Below, piece after piece: positions 54,385 to 62,484 of a DNA stretch of 64,000 nucleotides. The translations under genes and the position numbers were made by a program. The notes under the pieces are model-generated. The model had not been told where the DNA came from. It did not search any database and saw nothing but the letters and a program-made list of their open reading frames with translations. Each line of letters begins with the position of its first letter. Positions within the stretch are counted from its first letter, which is position 1. Origin of the DNA: Aminobacter aminovorans (GTDB lineage: Bacteria > Pseudomonadota > Alphaproteobacteria > Rhizobiales > Rhizobiaceae); assembly GCF_900445235.1 (NCBI RefSeq), contig NZ_UFSM01000001.1, forward strand, positions 2,371,501 to 2,435,500, given 5' to 3'.

Positions 54385-56520
54385 ATGAACGAAGCCGTCA
54401 GAAACGCCACCGCCCAGGAACCGATCATCGAGATCGAAAACCTCTCCATCTCCTTTTTCACCCGCCGCGGCGAGATTCCCGCCGTGATGGACTTTTCCTG
54501 CACCGTCATGCCGGGCGAGGCGATGGGCATCGTCGGCGAGAGCGGCTGCGGCAAGTCGACGGTGTCGCTCGGCATCATGCGCGACCTCTCCAACATCGGA
54601 AAGATCGTCGGCGGCCGCATCAAGTTCCAGGGCAAGGACATGGGCGACATGTCCGACGAGGAGCTGCGATCCATCCGTGGCAACAAGATCGCCATGATCT
54701 ACCAGGAGCCGATGGCCAGCCTGAACCCGGCGATGAAGGTCGGCCAGCAGCTGATGGAAGTGCCTATGATCCACGACAAGGTGTCGAAGGAGGAGGCCTA
54801 TAAACGCGCGCTCGAAATGGTGCGATCCGTCAAGCTGCCCGACCCCGAGCGCATGATGCGCTCGTTCCCGCACCAGCTCTCCGGCGGCCAGCAGCAGCGC
54901 ATCGTCATTGCCATGGCGCTGCTGTCCAATCCGGCGCTGCTTCTGCTCGATGAGCCGACGACCGCGCTCGACGTCACGGTCGAGGCCGGCATCGTCCAAC
55001 TGGTCAAGGGGCTCGGCAAGCAGTTCGGCACCTCGATGATCTTCGTGTCGCACAATCTCGGCCTGATCCTCGAGACCTGCGACCGTATCACGGTGATGTA
55101 TTCGGGCGAGGCGGTGGAAACCGGCTCGATCAAGGACGTCTTCGACCGGATGCGCCACCCCTACACGCAGGGTCTGTTCCGCTCGATTCCGCTGCCCGGC
55201 GCCGACAAGAACTCGCGCCCGCTGGTTGCCATTCCCGGTCAATTGCCTTTGCCGCACCAGCGTCCCAAGGGGTGCAACTTCGGCCCGCGCTGCCACCATT
55301 TCGTCGAGGGCGTCTGCAACGCCGACGAGATCCCGATGATCCCGGTGGCCGGCCATGACGGCCATTTCAGCCGTTGCGTGCGCTTCAACGAAATCGACTG
55401 GGCGGCCATGCCGCCGGGCGCTGAAAAGAAACACGAGCCGACCAAGCCTGGTGCGACGGTTCTCAAGGTCGACGACCTCAGGAAATATTATCGCGTCGGC
55501 GGCAGCGAGGTCTTCGGCTCCAGCGAGGGCAGGGTCGTCAAGGCCAACGAGACGATCAGCTTCGAGGCACGCGAATCCGAAACCGTTGCCATTGTCGGCG
55601 AAAGCGGCTGCGGGAAGTCGACGCTTGCCAAGGTGTTGCTCGGGTTGGAAACGGCCAGTTCGGGCAAGGTATTGCTTGGCAACAAGGAGATCCAGTCGAC
55701 CGGCATCGAGGACCGCGACGTCGCCACCGTCGCGTCGATCCAGATGGTGTTCCAGAACCCGTTCGACACGCTCAATCCCAGTCATTCGGTGGGCTCGCAG
55801 ATCGTCCGCACGCTGGAAAAATTCAAGGTCGGCAAGACGGCAAGCGACCGCAAGCAGCGCATGCTGGAACTGCTCGACCTGGTAAAGCTGCCGAGAGCCT
55901 TCGCCGAGCGCATGCCGCGCCAACTGTCGGGCGGGCAGAAGCAGCGTATCGGCGTCGCCCGCGCTTTTGCCGGCCAAGCCAGGGTCGTCGTCGCCGACGA
56001 GCCGGTGTCGGCGCTCGACGTCTCCGTCCAGGCGGCGGTGACAGAGCTTCTGATGGACATCCAGCGCAAGTCGAAGACGACGATGCTGTTCATCAGCCAC
56101 GACCTGTCAGTGGTGCGCTACATCGCCGACCGCGTGGTGGTCATGTATCTCGGCCACATCGTCGAGCAGGGCACCACCGACCAGATTTTTTCCCCTCCCT
56201 ATCACCCCTATACGGAAGCACTGCTCTCGGCGATCCCGATCGCCGACACGTCAGTGGTCAAGAAGCACATCGTGCTCGACGGCGACATCCCTTCGGCGAT
56301 GAACCCGCCGCCGGGCTGCCCGTTCCAGACCCGCTGTCGCTACAAGAGCCAGGTGCCGGGCAATCTGTGTGAAACCCAGGTGCCGCCGGTGCGCGAGATG
56401 GGCAATGGCCACCAGATCAAGTGCCACCTGCCGCCCAGCGCCTTCGACGCCATGGAACCGGTCATAAGCCTGGGCAAGGGTGCGGCGGCAGGTGCACATG
56501 ACATCACGCCGGAGGCGTGA
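54385..56520 (+). CDS. Fused double ATPase of the peptide-type ABC transporter (DppD-DppF)
   Basis: 711 residues from the ATG at 54385 (CAGGAGAGACGTCG upstream). Two ABC modules in tandem. First: Walker A GESGCGKSTV near 51, signature HQLSGGQQQR near 170, Walker B LLLLDEPTTALD near 190, and a C-terminal oligopeptide motif with Cys residues (GCNFGPRCHHFVEGVCN). Second: GESGCGKSTLAKVLL near 405, LSGGQKQRIGVARA near 515, Walker B VVVADEPVSALD, and GCPFQTRCRYKSQ with its Cys. The first block equals DppD/OppD, the second DppF/OppF, fused as in several proteobacterial transporters. Supplies energy for the two permeases upstream. Confidence 0.94.
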   Translation: MNEAVRNATAQEPIIEIENLSISFFTRRGEIPAVMDFSCTVMPGEAMGIVGESGCGKSTVSLGIMRDLSNIGKIVGGRIKFQGKDMGDMSDEELRSIRGNKIAMIYQEPMASLNPAMKVGQQLMEVPMIHDKVSKEEAYKRALEMVRSVKLPDPERMMRSFPHQLSGGQQQRIVIAMALLSNPALLLLDEPTTALDVTVEAGIVQLVKGLGKQFGTSMIFVSHNLGLILETCDRITVMYSGEAVETGSIKDVFDRMRHPYTQGLFRSIPLPGADKNSRPLVAIPGQLPLPHQRPKGCNFGPRCHHFVEGVCNADEIPMIPVAGHDGHFSRCVRFNEIDWAAMPPGAEKKHEPTKPGATVLKVDDLRKYYRVGGSEVFGSSEGRVVKANETISFEARESETVAIVGESGCGKSTLAKVLLGLETASSGKVLLGNKEIQSTGIEDRDVATVASIQMVFQNPFDTLNPSHSVGSQIVRTLEKFKVGKTASDRKQRMLELLDLVKLPRAFAERMPRQLSGGQKQRIGVARAFAGQARVVVADEPVSALDVSVQAAVTELLMDIQRKSKTTMLFISHDLSVVRYIADRVVVMYLGHIVEQGTTDQIFSPPYHPYTEALLSAIPIADTSVVKKHIVLDGDIPSAMNPPPGCPFQTRCRYKSQVPGNLCETQVPPVREMGNGHQIKCHLPPSAFDAMEPVISLGKGAAAGAHDITPEA

Positions 56521-57084
56521 GGGGAGAGCGCGGTGTAGGAGGCTTGAGCGGTGTTTGGCAGGGGGCTTGAGGGCCGGTGACAGCGTTGGCTTGAACAGGT
56601 GAGAGCGTGGCGAAGCTCTGTGCGTTGAAATTCTTCTTGAACAACAATCGCTAAGCGCAACTCCTGCAGATAACCTCGGTCGCGATCCTTCACACCCCCC
56701 TCTGCCTTGCCGGGCATCTCCCCCACAAGGGGGGAGATTAGTCGCGTCCCCACCGGCACGCGTCCTGCGACGTCAGAGAGGATAAGCCCTGTCACGTTGG
56801 CGATTGGCCAAGGTGGCGACGTAGGCGCGATCTCCCTCCTTGTGGGGGAGATGGCCGGCAGGCCAGAGGGGGGGCGAAGGATCGCGACGCCAAACGTTGG
56901 CTTCGTTGGACACGCTACGCACTTGTCAGCAACTTTGACGCGCGCAACCTGCGTTCTCCCGCAAGGGGAGAGGGCCTCGCCAACGCCCCACCTATCCCTA
57001 CGGAAGCGAACTCCCCAGAATCGCTAAATCCTGACCAAAAAAATCATCTTATTTTCATGTAAAATCAAATACTTGCGCCAAAAA
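56521..57084. other. Long intergenic region after the ABC operon
   Basis: About 560 bases without a supported gene (the spacer to preT is 632 bases in all). It holds an inverted-repeat element (56681-56886), further palindromic pieces (GTTCTCCCGCAAGGGGAG near 56953), and from ~57020 a strongly AT-rich stretch that carries the preT promoter. Short open frames here have no ribosome site and repeat-like composition. Confidence 0.6.
56681..56886. repeat. Inverted-repeat (MITE-like) element before preT
   Basis: 206 bases with perfect 10-bp inverted ends CGCGATCCTT (56681-56690) and AAGGATCGCG (56877-56886); the arms (56681-56738 and 56830-56886) are about 57 bases and pair imperfectly over their full length. 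Each arm contains its own small palindrome ATCTCCCCC-N-GGGGGGAGAT-like (56716-56738 and 56830-56852). The ~90-base centre is not palindromic. No transposase, no obvious target-site duplication. Confidence 0.75.
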
Positions 57085-57100
57085 TTGACCAATTGATAAA
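57085..57100. promoter_or_regulatory. RutR-like operator upstream of preT
   Basis: TTGACCA-AT-TGATAAA fits the RutR consensus TTGACCAnnTGGTCAA at all 7 left positions and 5 of 7 right ones. It lies 53 bases before the preT start in an AT-rich stretch. A weaker half-site CTGACCA occurs at 57031-57037. RutR-family regulators release DNA on binding uracil or thymine (known in E. coli). Confidence 0.6.
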
Positions 57101-57152
57101 AAAATAGAACGTGCTAGGCTTCCTCAAAACGAGAATAAATTGGGGAACTGGA

Positions 57153-58505
57153 ATGGCAGAAGGTCTTTTCAAGGAAGGCATCGTCGGCGGCCGCCTTGCG
57201 CCAGCACAATACGCCGATAATTTCTCCGATCTGCACCCCGCGCTCGACCATCACGAGGCGCTGGTGGAGTCCGATCGGTGCTATTTCTGCTACGACGCGC
57301 CCTGCATGCAGGCTTGCCCGACATCGATCGACATCCCGATGTTCATCCGCCAGATTTCGACCGGCAATCCGATCGGCTCGGCCAAGACGATCTTCGACCA
57401 GAACATCCTTGGCGGCATGTGCGCCCGCGTCTGCCCGACCGAGACTCTGTGCGAGGAGGTCTGCGTTCGTGAGGTGGCCGAGGGCAAGCCGGTGCAGATT
57501 GGCCGACTGCAGCGTTATGCCACCGATGTGGCGATGGAGCAGGGCAAGCAGTTCTATAGCCGAGCCGAGCCGACCGGCAAGAAGATCGCCGTTGTTGGCG
57601 CTGGCCCCGCAGGCCTCGCCGCCGCGCACCGTCTCGCGCGCTACGGCCATGACGTGACCATTCTCGAGGCGCGACCTAAGTCCGGCGGCCTCAACGAATA
57701 CGGCATCGCCGCCTACAAGAGCACCGACGATTTCGCCCAGGCCGAAGTCGAATACGTCACCGCGATCGGTGGCATTGCGACCGAAAACGGCAAGGCGCTC
57801 GGGCGCGACTACCATCTCGCCGATCTGACTGCTTCTTACGACGCTGTGTTCCTCGGCCTCGGGCTTGCCGGCGTCAACACGCTGCGCGCCGAAGGCGAAG
57901 ACGCTTCAGGCGTCTCCAATGCGGTCGACTTCATCTCCACCCTGCGCCAGTCGAGCGACCTCGCCGGCCTGCCGGTCGGGCGCCGTGTCGTCGTCATCGG
58001 CGGCGGCATGACGGCGGTCGATGCTGCGGTGCAGTCCAAGCTGCTCGGCGCCGAGGAGGTGACGATCTGCTATCGCCGCGGCCAGGAGCACATGAACGCA
58101 TCCGAATTCGAGCAGGATCTGGCGGCCGCCAACGGTGTCGTCATCCGCCACTGGCTGCAGCCGAAGAAGGTCATTGCGGAAGGCGGCAAGGTCGTTGCCA
58201 TCGAGCTCGAATACACCGCCATGAAGGGCGACAAGCTTAGCGGCACCGGCGAGATCGTCAGGCTCGCCGCCGACCAGGTGTTCAAGGCGATCGGCCAGAG
58301 TTTCGAGCCGGCAGCACTCAACGGCAGCGGCCCATCAGTTGCTATGGAAGGCGGCCGCATCAAGGTCGATGGCGAGGGGCGCACCTCGCTCGCCAAGGTC
58401 TGGGCCGGTGGCGACTGCATTGCGGGAGGCGACGACCTGACCGTCTCGGCTGTGGCGCAAGGGCGTGACGCGGCTGAATCCATCAACCGCGCCCTGATTG
58501 GCTGA
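57153..58505 (+). CDS. preT: NAD-dependent dihydropyrimidine dehydrogenase, flavin/FeS subunit
   Basis: 450 residues from the ATG at 57153; the frame opens at 57111 but the AT-rich leader argues against it. N-terminal iron-sulfur Cys clusters: CYFCYDAPCMQACPTSIDIP near 43-62 and CARVCPTETLCEEVC near 88-102. FAD-binding GAGPAGLAAAHRLAR near 151 and an NAD-binding GGGMTAVDAA near 290; GGDCIAGGDDLTVSAVAQGRD near 425. This is the GltD-like partner that feeds electrons to PreA. Uracil and thymine are reduced to dihydro forms. Start codon is 11 bases before preA's, same operon. Confidence 0.94.
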   Translation: MAEGLFKEGIVGGRLAPAQYADNFSDLHPALDHHEALVESDRCYFCYDAPCMQACPTSIDIPMFIRQISTGNPIGSAKTIFDQNILGGMCARVCPTETLCEEVCVREVAEGKPVQIGRLQRYATDVAMEQGKQFYSRAEPTGKKIAVVGAGPAGLAAAHRLARYGHDVTILEARPKSGGLNEYGIAAYKSTDDFAQAEVEYVTAIGGIATENGKALGRDYHLADLTASYDAVFLGLGLAGVNTLRAEGEDASGVSNAVDFISTLRQSSDLAGLPVGRRVVVIGGGMTAVDAAVQSKLLGAEEVTICYRRGQEHMNASEFEQDLAAANGVVIRHWLQPKKVIAEGGKVVAIELEYTAMKGDKLSGTGEIVRLAADQVFKAIGQSFEPAALNGSGPSVAMEGGRIKVDGEGRTSLAKVWAGGDCIAGGDDLTVSAVAQGRDAAESINRALIG

Positions 58506-58516
58506 GGGAGGACAAG

Positions 58517-59830
58517 ATGGCAGATATCCGCAACAATTTCGTCGGCATCAAGTCGCCCAACCCGTTCTGGTTGGCCTCCGCGCCGCCGACCGACAAGGCC
58601 TACAACGTCGTGCGCGCCTTCAAGGCGGGCTGGGGCGGCGTCGTCTGGAAGACGCTCGGCGAGGAAGGCCCGCCGGTCGTCAACGTCAACGGCCCGCGCT
58701 ATGGCGCGATCTGGGGCGCTGACCGCCGCCTGCTTGGCCTCAACAATATCGAGCTGATCACCGACCGCGACCTGCAGACCAACCTGCGCGAGATCAAGCA
58801 GACCAAGATGGAGTGGCCCGACCGGGCGATCGTCGTGTCGCTGATGGTGCCCTGCGTCGAAGAAGCCTGGAAGGCGATCCTGCCGGTGGTCGAGGAAACC
58901 GGCGCTGATGGCATCGAGCTCAATTTCGGCTGTCCGCACGGCATGTCGGAGCGAGGCATGGGTGCCGCTGTCGGCCAGGTGCCCGAATACATCGAGATGG
59001 TGGTGCGCTGGTGCAAGGCAAACACCCGCATGCCTGTCATCACCAAGCTGACGCCGAACATCACCGACGTGCGCAAGCCGGCGCGGGCGGCACTCGCCGG
59101 CGGTACCGACGCGGTGTCGCTGATCAACACCATCAACTCGATCACCGGCGTCAACCTCGACAGTTTCGCGCCGGAGCCGACAATCGACGGCAAGGGGTCG
59201 CATGGCGGCTATTGCGGCCCGGCGGTCAAGCCGATCGCCATGAACATGGTGGCCGAGATCGCGCGTGACCCTGAGACCGCCGGGCTGCCGATCTCCGGCA
59301 TCGGCGGCATCACCACATGGCGCGATGCGGCCGAATTCATGGCGCTGGGCGCCGGAAACGTGCAGGTCTGCACCGCTGCCATGACCTACGGCTTCAAGAT
59401 CGTGCAGGAGATGATTGCCGGTCTCGAAAACTGGATGGACGAGAAGGGCCACAAGTCGCTCGACGACATCGTCGGCCGCGCCACGCCCAATGTCACCGAC
59501 TGGCAATATCTCAACCTCAACTACGTCGCCAAGGCGCGTATCGACCAGGACGCCTGCATCAAGTGCGGCCGCTGCCACATCGCCTGCGAGGACACCTCGC
59601 ACCAGGCAATCACCAGCATGCTGGACGGCGCGCGCCATTTCGAGGTGATCGAGGAAGAGTGCGTCGGCTGCAATCTCTGCGTCAATGTCTGTCCGGTCGA
59701 CGGCTGCATCACCATGGAGCCTCTGGCCGTCGGTTCCATGGACAAGCGCACCGGCAAGCCGGTGTCGCCGCACTATGCCAACTGGACGACGCATCCCAAC
59801 AACCCGATGGCCAAGGTGGCGGCGGAGTAA
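58517..59830 (+). CDS. preA: NAD-dependent dihydropyrimidine dehydrogenase, catalytic subunit
   Basis: 437 residues; GGGAGGAC before the ATG. FMN TIM barrel as in class-2/PreA dihydroorotate-dehydrogenase-type enzymes: NPFWLASAPPTDK near 15, NFGCPHGMSERGMG near 137 with the catalytic Cys, and PISGIGGITTWRDAAEF near 257. The C-terminal ferredoxin domain binds two 4Fe-4S clusters: CIKCGRCHIAC near 348 and CVGCNLCVNVCP near 383. With PreT it reduces uracil to dihydrouracil, the first step of reductive pyrimidine breakdown. The next steps (dihydropyrimidinase, ureidopropionase) are not in this window. Confidence 0.95.
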   Translation: MADIRNNFVGIKSPNPFWLASAPPTDKAYNVVRAFKAGWGGVVWKTLGEEGPPVVNVNGPRYGAIWGADRRLLGLNNIELITDRDLQTNLREIKQTKMEWPDRAIVVSLMVPCVEEAWKAILPVVEETGADGIELNFGCPHGMSERGMGAAVGQVPEYIEMVVRWCKANTRMPVITKLTPNITDVRKPARAALAGGTDAVSLINTINSITGVNLDSFAPEPTIDGKGSHGGYCGPAVKPIAMNMVAEIARDPETAGLPISGIGGITTWRDAAEFMALGAGNVQVCTAAMTYGFKIVQEMIAGLENWMDEKGHKSLDDIVGRATPNVTDWQYLNLNYVAKARIDQDACIKCGRCHIACEDTSHQAITSMLDGARHFEVIEEECVGCNLCVNVCPVDGCITMEPLAVGSMDKRTGKPVSPHYANWTTHPNNPMAKVAAE

Positions 59831-59842
59831 GGGCGGCAAGCC

Positions 59843-60232
59843 ATGGACAACAAGGGCGAGATCATTGAACTCGCCCTTGCCTGGGCGGAGGCGATCGTGT
59901 CCAACGATGCCGCCGCCATTGGCGCCTTCATGGCCGACGACTGGGTGATCATCGGCCCCGACGGCGCGACCGCCAAGGCGGATTTTCTTGGCCTTGTCGC
60001 CTCGGGCGATCTCACCCACGACATGATGCGTACGGTCGGCGATGCCAGGGTCGCGTTTTACAGTGCGACTGCGGTCTACACCTCCCGGGTGATCAACAAC
60101 GGTCATATTCGCGGACAGCGTTTTGCTGCCGACGAATGGACAAGCGATGTCTTCGTTCGCGACGGAACCGGCTGGAAATGCGTGCTCAGCCAAGTGACGC
60201 CGGCAGCGCAAGGCCCGGCCGACATCGACTGA
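59843..60232 (+). CDS. NTF2/SnoaL-like protein
   Basis: 129 residues starting 12 bases after preA, same strand and likely the same transcript. Cone-fold pattern of the DUF4440/SnoaL class: an N-terminal helix (IIELALAWAEAIVSNDAAAIGAFM), ADDWVIIGPDG, and the strands ATAVYTSRVINNG, WTSDVFVRDGTGWKCVLSQVTP. No catalytic residues assigned. Often a lone binding or isomerase-like domain; a link to pyrimidine use is suggested only by position. Confidence 0.82.
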   Translation: MDNKGEIIELALAWAEAIVSNDAAAIGAFMADDWVIIGPDGATAKADFLGLVASGDLTHDMMRTVGDARVAFYSATAVYTSRVINNGHIRGQRFAADEWTSDVFVRDGTGWKCVLSQVTPAAQGPADID

Positions 60233-60321
60233 CTCTCGCTCCGGCCAACTCGGTTGAGTGCCCTGCTCGACAGAGGCGCGCTTGTGTCGATATCGTCGCG
60301 GCGAGCGAGAGGGAACAAGCG

Positions 60322-60729
60322 ATGCGTCTGATCGGTGCTGGGGTGATGGTCGCGGCGAGCCTGCTTTCGCGTGGGGCGTGGGCCGACGATCTTCAGTCGC
60401 TCGACCTCGATGCGCTCGACAAGGCCGAGGTTGACGGCTTTCTCGGCAAATGGCGGATCCGCAACGAGGCCGGCGACAGGAGCTGCGATGTCGTGCTCGA
60501 GCGCGAGATGACCATCGGCGGCATGCAGATCGATGTCGACCCGGCCTGCGCCAAAGCCTTTCCTGTTATGGACGAGATTGCCTCCTGGCGTCTCAAGGAA
60601 GGCTGGGCCATCGACCTCGTCGACGCCGTCAGGCAGATGCGCCTGCGTTTCTACACACCCGACGTGACCTACATCGCGGCACCGGAGATCGATGGCATCT
60701 TCACCATCGAGCAGCTGCCGAAGAAGTGA
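60322..60729 (+). CDS. AprI/Inh-type metalloprotease inhibitor, secreted
   Basis: 135 residues from the ATG at 60322 (AGAGGGAAC upstream). Signal peptide 1-21 (GVMVAASLLSRGAWA). Mature part: GKWRIRNEAGDRSCDVVLE, IDVDPACAKAFP, IASWRLKEGWAIDLVDA, with the two Cys expected to be disulfide-bonded, as in the eight-stranded barrel of AprI/Inh (and Omp19 of Brucella). It would inhibit serralysin-like or host proteases in the periplasm or outside. Separated from the preceding gene by 89 bases. Confidence 0.8.
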   Translation: MRLIGAGVMVAASLLSRGAWADDLQSLDLDALDKAEVDGFLGKWRIRNEAGDRSCDVVLEREMTIGGMQIDVDPACAKAFPVMDEIASWRLKEGWAIDLVDAVRQMRLRFYTPDVTYIAAPEIDGIFTIEQLPKK

Positions 60730-60820
60730 GCCGTAGACGGTTTTTCCCAAATTGTTCGCATGCGCCTATTGCGGATAAGATTTATCCACGATATTAGATA
60801 TCCACGATAAGGAGACCACG

Positions 60821-61348
60821 ATGAAGCATGGTGATGGCGTGGAGGCGGCGATCCATTGTGCGGCGATGCTGGCCGGCGTCGATGGCGACGGCACGCTGCC
60901 CGGCAATGCCATGGCCGAAGCCTTCGGCCTGTCACCGAGCTATTTGCTCAAGCACTTGAAGGCGCTGACGGCGGCTAAGGTGCTGGAATCGGTGCCTGGT
61001 CCGAGCGGCGGCTACAGGCTGGCGAAGCCGGCCGAGCAGATTACGCTGCTCGACATCGTGCTGGCGATCGAGGGCAGGGAGCCGGCGTTCCGCTGCGGCG
61101 AGATAAGGCAGAAGGGCAGCTATGCGCTCGACCCCTCGGCCTATGTAAAACCCTGCGGAATCAATGTCGCCATGCTCAAGGCCGAGCGTGCCTATCGGAT
61201 GGCGCTGGCCGGCACGCGGCTCTCCGACATCGTCACCGATTTCACCGAGAACACCGATCGACGCATCGTCGCCGCCAGCTGCGCCTTCGTGGCGCTGAAC
61301 CAGCGGCCGCAAAAGACAAGAACCATCAACGAAAGGAAGATGCCGTGA
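60821..61348 (+). CDS. Rrf2-family transcriptional regulator
   Basis: 175 residues, GGAGACC before the ATG. Winged-helix domain at the N-terminus: AIHCAAMLAGVDGDGTLPGNAMAEAFGLSPSYLLKHLKALTAAKVL, then the wing ESVPGPSGGYRLAKPAEQITLLDIV. Cysteines at ~90 and 110 (FRCGEI, VKPCGIN) are fewer than the three that bind a cluster in IscR, so it may sense something else. Its stop overlaps the GTG of the next gene (GTGA at 61345), so it is co-translated with the AhpD-like gene it probably controls. Confidence 0.9.
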   Translation: MKHGDGVEAAIHCAAMLAGVDGDGTLPGNAMAEAFGLSPSYLLKHLKALTAAKVLESVPGPSGGYRLAKPAEQITLLDIVLAIEGREPAFRCGEIRQKGSYALDPSAYVKPCGINVAMLKAERAYRMALAGTRLSDIVTDFTENTDRRIVAASCAFVALNQRPQKTRTINERKMP

Positions 61349-61803
61349 AACCAAGAATGAATTTCTACACCGCTGCACCGGAACTGACCAAGCTTCTGGT
61401 CTCGCTCAACACCGCGATCAATGAATGTGGGCTCGAGCATAGCCTGCTGCACCTGATCAAGCTGCGTGCGTCGCAGATCAACGGCTGCTCCTATTGCGTC
61501 GATATGCACAGCCGCGAAGCCAAGCACGATGGAGAGACCGAGCAGCGCCTCTGGCTCGTCGCGGCATGGAAGGAGTCGCCGCTTTTCAGCGAGCGTGAGC
61601 GCATGGCCTTTGCCTGGACCGAAGCGGTCACCAAAATCGCCGATGCGGGCGTTCCGGCCGAGCTTTATGCCGAAGGCCAGAAGCACTTTTCCGGCGAAGA
61701 GCTGGTCAAGCTCACCATGGCGGTAGGCATGATCAACACCTGGAACCGGCTCTGCGTGACGTTCCACGCCATCCATCCGGTTGAAGCCGCCAAGGCCGCT
61801 TGA
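61345..61803 (+). CDS. AhpD-like carboxymuconolactone-decarboxylase-family peroxidase protein
   Basis: 152 residues from GTG at 61345; an ATG at 61357 is the alternative. The AhpD core is clear: IKLRASQINGCSYCVDMHSREAKHDGE near 41-67, with the redox Cys pair CSYC and the downstream His; MAVGMINTWNRLCVTFH near 129. Such proteins reduce peroxides or act in alkylhydroperoxidase systems. Located in an operon with the Rrf2 regulator and a DoxX protein, a redox-stress set. Confidence 0.92.
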   Translation: MKPRMNFYTAAPELTKLLVSLNTAINECGLEHSLLHLIKLRASQINGCSYCVDMHSREAKHDGETEQRLWLVAAWKESPLFSERERMAFAWTEAVTKIADAGVPAELYAEGQKHFSGEELVKLTMAVGMINTWNRLCVTFHAIHPVEAAKAA

Positions 61804-61872
61804 CCCTAGCAACTCTCCCAAAATCAAAGGCATTTCAGCGGCCGCCGATGGCGGCCGCGCAAGGAGCTGTTC

Positions 61873-62250
61873 ATGTTCGAAACGGATATTTCGGCGCTCA
61901 CCGCAGTCGGCCGTCTTTTGCTCGGCGGCGCCTTCCTCTTTGCCGGCCTGCGCAACATCGCCAACACCAAGCTTTTGTCGGGCATGATGTCGGCGCGCGG
62001 CGTACCGCAGGCGCATCTCGTCCTATGGGCCGGGATCATTCTACAGATCACCGCCGGCCTGATGCTGGTGGTCGGCTTTCACACCGCCTATGCGGCCGCG
62101 GTGTTGATCGTGTTCCTGATCGCTGGAACGCTGATGTTCAACAATTTTTGGGATCATCAGGGCCCGGACCGCGCCTCGCGAATCAATGGCGTCGTCAGCA
62201 ACGTGGCGCTGGCCGGCAGTTTTCTGCTGGTGATCGCAGCCGGCAGCTAG
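61873..62250 (+). CDS. DoxX-family membrane protein
   Basis: 125 residues with CAAGGAGCTG before the ATG. Four predicted helices: ~10-30 (AVGRLLLGGAFLFAGLRNI), 48-68, 72-90 and 104-122; the pattern GRLLLGGAFLFAG and FNNFWDHQG are typical for DoxX/DoxD. Follows the AhpD-like gene by 69 bases. Such small quinone-linked or thiosulfate-related proteins often go with peroxide-defence genes. Confidence 0.88.
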   Translation: MFETDISALTAVGRLLLGGAFLFAGLRNIANTKLLSGMMSARGVPQAHLVLWAGIILQITAGLMLVVGFHTAYAAAVLIVFLIAGTLMFNNFWDHQGPDRASRINGVVSNVALAGSFLLVIAAGS

Positions 62251-62484
62251 GTCGCCTGGCAGCGAAGGAAAAGATCGACTTTCGTTGCCAAGTCACGCCA
62301 GCGCAGGTGCTTTCCCGATTGGTGGCTGGTCTGCGGTTGGCGGCGCTTTTGTCTTCAATCGTGGTGATTTCGGGCTGTCCGGACACGAAAACGCCTGCAT
62401 CTGGACGGCTCTCGTGTTTCAATGAATGCTGCGGCCTGTCCAGATTGGCGTGCCGCAAAGCCGACGGCGAAGACGAGACACGCC

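Noticed and set aside
54091..56100. 669-codon minus-strand frame opposite the fused ATPase
   Set aside because: Antisense shadow of a gene with two sets of Walker and signature motifs.
56690..56980. Repeated short palindromes that could suggest a CRISPR array
   Set aside because: They occur in opposite orientations, are irregularly spaced and have no uniform spacers; they fit interspersed palindromic elements.
58070..60211. 713-codon minus-strand frame opposite preT and preA
   Set aside because: Antisense shadow; no recognisable domain and it crosses several real gene ends.
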